64,000 bases of DNA from Chrysaora quinquecirrha (Eukaryota; Cnidaria; Scyphozoa; Semaeostomeae; Pelagiidae). Position 1 is the first letter of the stretch, and each line of letters starts with the position of its first letter. The stretch spans positions 2,335,851 to 2,399,850 of the forward strand of contig JACTAT010000001.1 of the NCBI GenBank assembly GCA_014526335.1, written 5' to 3'. Of this stretch, positions 59,537-64,000 are shown one piece after another. The translations under genes and the position numbers were made by a program. The notes under the pieces were generated by a model that saw only the letters and a program-made list of their open reading frames with translations, was not told where the DNA came from and ran no database searches.

Positions 59537-60351
59537 ATNNNNNNNNNNNNNNNNNNNNNNNNNNNNNNNNNNNNNNNNNNNNNNNNNNNNNNNNNNNNNN
59601 NNNNNNNNNNNNNNNNNNNNNNNNNNNNNNNNNNNNNNNNNNNNNNNNNNNNNNNNNNNNNNNNNNNNNNNNNNNNNNNNNNNNNNNNNNNNNNNNNNNN
59701 NNNNNNNNNNNNNNNNNNNNNNNNNNNNNNNNNNNNNNNNNNNNNNNNNNNNNNNNNNNNNNNNNNNNNNNNNNNNNNNNNNNNNNNNNNNNNNNNNNNN
59801 NNNNNNNNNNNNNNNNNNNNNNNNNNNNNNNNNNNNNNNNNNNNNNNNNNNNNNNNNNNNNNNNNNNNNNNNNNNNNNNNNNNNNNNNNNNNNNNNNNNN
59901 NNNNNNNNNNNNNNNNNNNNNNNNNNNNNNNNNNNNNNNNNNNNNNNNNNNNNNNNNNNNNNNNNNNNNNNNNNNNNNNNNNNNNNNNNNNNNNNNNNNN
60001 NNNNNNNNNNNNNNNNNNNNNNNNNNNNNNNNNNNNNNNNNNNNNNNNNNNNNNNNNNNNNNNNNNNNNNNNNNNNNNNNNNNNNNNNNNNNNNNNNNNN
60101 NNNNNNNNNNNNNNNNNNNNNNNNNNNNNNNNNNNNNNNNNNNNNNNNNNNNNNNNNNNNNNNNNNNNNNNNNNNNNNNNNNNNNNNNNNNNNNNNNNNN
60201 NNNNNNNNNNNNNNNNNNNNNNNNNNNNNNNNNNNNNNNNNNNNNNNNNNNNNNNNNNNNNNNNNNNNNNNNNNNNNNNNNNNNNNNNNNNNNNNNNNNN
60301 NNNNNNNNNNNNNNNNNNNNNNNNNNNNNNNNNNNNNNNNNNNNNNNNNNN
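59537..60351. other. Scaffold gap, 815 N
   Basis: This is an unbroken run of N beginning 25 bp upstream of the KHDRBS-like start codon. The true length and content are unknown. Confidence 0.99.
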
Positions 60352-60429
60352 ACAGGATGTATGCATTTCAAAACAAATACAGTTGCCTGACAATCACACT
60401 TGTTGTGCAGTGTAAAAAACGCAGAGAAA

Positions 60430-60570
60430 TAAAAATGATCCTCGTCAAGCTTGAGCCTCAGATTATTCTTAAATAATTCTTAAATTTCAGCAATTTTGAG
60501 CCTGAATATTCTTATAGACTGTATTCTTATAAAAAAAAAAGTGTGTATTATAAGAAACTTTTTATAAAAA
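60430..60570. mobile_element. Remnant of a mariner-like MITE
   Basis: GTATTCTTATA, an A-run and GTGTGTA resembles the right end of the 51420 and 54510 elements, preceded by TTGAGCCTGAATATTC, which echoes their inner GAGGCTGAAAATTCC. The left end is not seen. Confidence 0.4.
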
Positions 60571-60977
60571 ATTTTAGGTGGGGTTCGCGCTCGACCCAGT
60601 CCTCTATCAGGAATCCCTGTGTATGACGCATTTCTTTTTTGCCGCTTTTCGCGCTGTTTGAGGCCTTCCGCGAAATAGCAAGCATTTTTGGTCAAGATTG
60701 CAAAAACCCTGGCCTGTCTCACTCCGAAATATTGAAAATCGGTAAATATAACTTCATTTAATATTTACGCACATAAATTTCTGCTACTGGTGTAGTTATT
60801 TGTGATTCGGAGAGAGAAATACTTTGGAAAATGCGCGGCGAGGCGAAAACAGGCCTAAAATAAAAATCGGCCCGCTTTGATTTTGCGCAAATCTTTCAAC
60901 TTTGAGTTGTGTTATTAGTTCAGTTTTTTAAACCAATGGAATCTTTACTGTTGAATTTTGATTTCCTAATCTTGCAG
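60571..60977. other. Non-coding, GC-richer patches
   Basis: It contains patches such as CGCTTTTCGCGCTGTTTG and ATGCGCGGCGAGGCGAAAAC that are richer in CG than the surroundings. They may belong to a promoter or to a repeat; nothing decides between these. Confidence 0.3.
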
Positions 60978-61047
60978 ATTCTGTGAAAAAGCAATGATCA
61001 CTGTTGGAGGAGAAAGTTCTTCTCAAAATAAATATGCAAAATCAAAG
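60978..61047 (+). CDS. Candidate plus-strand exon
   Basis: After CTTGCAG, 70 nt are open in one frame (entry phase 2, exit phase 0): FCEKAMITVGGESSSQNKYA then KSK. They are followed by the donor GTAGGT. It could be an upstream exon of the gene at 62705, but the phases do not join directly, so at least one more exon would be needed. No family is recognised. Confidence 0.35.
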
Positions 61048-61074
61048 GTAGGTAGGATAGAAGCAACACCGGTT

Positions 61075-61297
61075 GGCCCGGGGGGCACTTATAGGGCTAT
61101 GTATTATTTGGGCACTGGAGACGTGCCGCCCGAAAAGATACTGATTTTCATGATTTGGTACAAGGAACAGTCTCCATTTTCATGACGGTCTGGTATACAT
61201 TTTTCCAAAAATTGGTATATGTCAAATTTGGGCACCTCTGTTTTTTATGCTTGGGCTGCATATTCTTACAAAATTTGATCGAGTGCCCCCCTGGCCC
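61075..61297. mobile_element. MITE with GGCC-GGGGGGCACT ends
   Basis: The left end GGCCCGGGGGGCACTTA and the right end (minus strand) GGGCCAGGGGGGCACTC are inverted repeats about 220 bp apart. GTGCCGCCCG and TTTGGGCACC lie inside. Confidence 0.65.
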
Positions 61298-62704
61298 AGT
61301 TTGTTCCCCCATTGCCCCTTATAGTCAATAGTTCATGCACAACATTCAATGTATCTGTGAAGTCAAGCCACTAGGTGGAGAGCATACCTTTACATGCAAC
61401 TTCTGAGTGCCTTCCTGTTGGTTGTTGCAAATTAATTTTTTGAAAAATTTCCAACCCCCCTGGTCTGAGTTTCTGAAACTGTTATTGATTTCCAACCCTC
61501 CTGATTATTCCGACCCCGCCTTATTAAACCTTGCTTAGACTTTTGACCCCCCTTCTTATTCCAACCCCTATAGCAATAAGACACCATGGAGTATTTGGTA
61601 ATTCAGGGTTTACTCTGCTATTCGAGGGAACATTTGTGTTTATAAGGTTGAATCAATCATTAATTTTATTCATGTATTATTTTGTTTATCTCAATTCACG
61701 TATTATTTTGTTTATCCCAAACTGGCTTACTGTGATAATCTGCTTAAGCTCCCTGTCTCAAATAAGCCCCCCTGTCAAGTAAGCTCCTGCTGCTTTGGGG
61801 CACCTTTGGGGGCTCTTCCATTTAAGCAGAGGTTCTGATAGATGTACAGCCGACATAGGTGTTGTTTATTTATACTTCCTGGCAGCTGTGTAACTCATAT
61901 GGACCTAAAATTGAGTTGAGTACGAGCATATTGGTCTGTTTTTGGATCTGTCAATTATGAGGTCTTTGTTTAATTGTTCCACTGTACACTGTACACTGAG
62001 GGTTGTTTAGCGGGTTCAAGGGAACATGAGAACTTGGCTGAAATGGAAAGGGAACAAGATAACATCGAGAAACAGGGATCAGATAAAATCCTCCCAAACA
62101 ATCTGCTTGACTATCAATATGAAAATAATTCTATAAAACTCATTGGAACAAGGAGATTTTCTCAAGGGAACCAAGAACATGTAACCCCATAAACGTCCCT
62201 CCTATATAACAAACAGACACCTCTTCACCTCTTGGACCAGTGTTGTTTTCCGCTGTAGAAAAGTGTCCATTGTGTGCAGGTCTTTTTGCAATATTTGGGA
62301 CATCACTTTTAGGACAAAAATATTTGTCTCTTGACAAGAGGGGCCCGTTATAAAGAGGTATTCATTTTGAGGTTCCACTGTACACTCTGTATTACAGACA
62401 TCTCGGCGCCTATTGGACCAGTGTTGGAGAGAAATGTCCTCTCTGAGGAGAACTTTTTGCAAAGACATTACTTTTGAGATGAATGTAATTTTGTGTTATC
62501 TAAAGGAGTCCATTATAAACTTGTTTATATCAGTGGAGATCTCTATTGCATGGTAGGTACTTGAGTTTAACAATACCCTTAACTACCAGAGTACCATAGA
62601 GAGGGGGGTCCGGTGGGTTCAAATGTCCACGGCTCAGGCTTCTTGAACTCCTCTTAGTGCTTCCTCCTAAACATCCCAAAAACTCGGGACGATTACATTA
62701 CCCC
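61298..62704. other. Repeat-rich, no secure gene
   Basis: It contains pyrimidine-rich stretches (61440-61570) and an AATAAGCCCCCC repeat (about 61730-61830). A doubled motif TTGGACCAGTGTTG occurs near 62233 and 62411. GGTTCCACTGTA occurs near 62374 and GTTCCACTGTACACTG near 61976; these look like ends of DNA transposons. No complete element could be delimited. Confidence 0.45.
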
Positions 62705-62969
62705 ATGGCCCGTTCTGCCTCTCAACAGCTCTGCTTGCCACTAATACTACAGCCTTTGATCTCTGCAGCTCTAGTTGCCTTGCATTATCAACGCTTGGAA
62801 TTTTTGCTTCTGATAGCATGGTATCAACGTCTTTTCACTGAAACACTGCCTCGTTTGATAATTCAACAGGTTGAAAATTGGCAAGAGTTCGTATCTCCCT
62901 TTCTAAAGAACGAAAATGAAAATGAAATCATCACAGTTTATCAGAGAGAGCCTACAAAAAAATCCAAAG
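62705..62969 (+). CDS. Unrecognised gene, exon 1
   Basis: It has 88 codons plus one base. It could fold as helices; no signal-peptide cleavage motif is evident. The frame is open upstream at least to GGCTCAG near 62631-62637. The donor is GCAAGT. Confidence 0.55.
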
Positions 62970-64000
62970 GCAAGTTGCGTTAGATATTTGATTTTAGCGT
63001 TTTTGATATCTACACAGAAAACTGACTCTAAAATGTAACCGGGAGATGGATAGGGTTAACGACCCTAAATGATTCCTGGATTATATTAGTTCCCCGTAAC
63101 ACTTAAGCCCCGGCCAATTCAGCGAAATATTGTGTGAAATGTTGGCGACAATTGGCCAGTTGTTCCGATCAGCCTTTTGTTTAAACTGTGCGTGCGCTAA
63201 CCGCACGAGTATCTGAAATGCTATCCGCACAAAATTAGTTGGCTAGTAGGAAAGCGGACAACTTTGCTGATGATTGCTATTCTGCACAGTGTAAACGGGG
63301 TGGTCTGAACAACTTAAGGGCACGTTCTTTTGTGGCCTTTTAATGGTTCTTCTCTTTTCTGGAGACCTTTGAGAGATCTAAAGCCCGCTTTTTTTAAAAC
63401 TCTCGAGAAAATCAGAGACGTTGGAGGCTGCAAGCTCTCCTTATTCCAGAGCTGGAAAATTTCGCAGACTTCTTCCGTGTAATGCACTCAGAATTGGTAG
63501 AAATTGAGTTTCTTCATAAATTTATTAAGTACTACTCATGCTGTTGACCAGTGCTGCCAAATTAGAGCGTCTAAACAGTGATCCAAAGCGTACCAAAGTT
63601 ATCCACCAACCACTACCACAGTGTAAACGCAAGACTGATAGGAACAACTTTGATCCCCATAGTATAGTGCAAACGGGGCTTGTGATTATGTATACATAGA
63701 CCAGGCTTTACTCATTCATTCTTAATAGGCTCTGTTCTTTTTACAGTCTATTTGGTGCAAGAGGAGACAAGTTTAACCGGTCGAAATTACATTTATTGCT
63801 CTGGTTGTCAACATCGTGCATTCAAGCAATTTCGCAACGTTTATCGTGCCTCAGCCCCCGAACATTTGAAAAAATACGGAAATTCAGATAACGATCTTTT
63901 GAAATTCTGTCGTAACTGTTGGTTTGATACAAAGGGTCCAATTACAGAAAAGCATGATGGATTAGAACCCAGTCCACATTTTGAGAGGAGCTCTCTTGGA
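62705..64000 (+). CDS. Unrecognised protein, first two exons, runs off the window
   Basis: Exons 62705-62969 and 63747-64000 join in phase 1 to give 173 residues, with the stop beyond the window. The donor is GC (AAAG|GCAAGT), an excellent match to the GC-AG intron consensus. The acceptor is TTTTTACAG. The first exon is helical and leucine-rich (LCLPLILQPLISAALVALHY) with a polar end, NENENEIITVYQREPTKKSK. The second has two CxxC pairs, YCSGCQ and FCRNCW, 39 residues apart, which suggests a zinc site. The ATG at 62705 is the first in frame, but the frame is open further upstream to a possible acceptor, so an earlier exon is possible. I do not recognise the family. Confidence 0.6.
63100..63684. 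mobile_element. Possible MITE in the intron, AAGCCCCG ends
   Basis: CACTTAAGCCCCGGCC at the left and GCAAACGGGGCTTGTG at the right are inverted. CAGTGTAAACGGGG also occurs inside near 63286. The element is about 585 bp if these are its ends. Confidence 0.45.
63747..64000 (+). CDS. Unrecognised gene, exon 2 (cut by window end)
   Basis: The frame set by exon 1 stays open through 85 codons to the window edge. It contains YIYCSGCQHRAFKQFRNVYR and LLKFCRNCWFDTKGPITEKH. The spacing and context of the cysteines look like a treble-clef or zinc-ribbon type site, but this is only inferred. Confidence 0.6.

Noticed and set aside
59457..60415. ORFs of about 290-300 residues
   Set aside because: They are runs of unknown residues through the N gap.

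Overview
This is a window of animal nuclear DNA. Coding sequence is split by GT-AG introns (plus one GC-AG intron), base composition is AT-rich, and there are tRNA-derived SINEs, MITEs, a pogo-type transposon, a 30-kb satellite and one scaffold gap of N (59537-60351). The two recognisable host genes are metazoan: a fibroblast growth factor and a STAR/KH RNA-binding protein of the Sam68 (KHDRBS) type. A cnidarian such as a coral or anemone would fit the gene structures and the repeat landscape, but that is an impression and not proven by the sequence.

Layout. 1-522: unannotated flank ending in a decayed hAT-like MITE. 523-30655: one uninterrupted head-to-tail satellite of about 155 units of 190-198 bp. 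All the small ORFs in it are products of the repeat. 30656-31545: diverged edge units, then a second tandem array (about 92 bp per unit) that shares a core with the big satellite. 31747-34456: a three-exon FGF gene on the minus strand, whose introns hold two SINEs, an AGAC-rich repeat and a three-unit tandem repeat. 34457-44281: mostly non-coding, with several MITEs, a 158-bp tandem repeat with dimeric order, and three candidate exons. 44282-59511: a KHDRBS-like gene on the minus strand, reconstructed as nine of its exons with matching splice phases. One N-terminal linking exon could not be found. A pogo-type element with an intact 565-residue transposase sits in one of its introns in the same orientation. 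60352-64000: repeats, a candidate plus-strand exon, and the first two exons of an unrecognised plus-strand gene with two CxxC pairs that runs off the window end.

The KHDRBS-like gene and the unrecognised gene point away from each other across the gap. The FGF gene is transcribed towards the satellite. No operon-like or functional link between these genes is visible; the strongest unusual signals are in the repeats: the satellite's length classes and higher-order pattern, its kinship with the 92-bp array, nested transposons with target-site duplications, and the pogo element with its flanking inverted arms.
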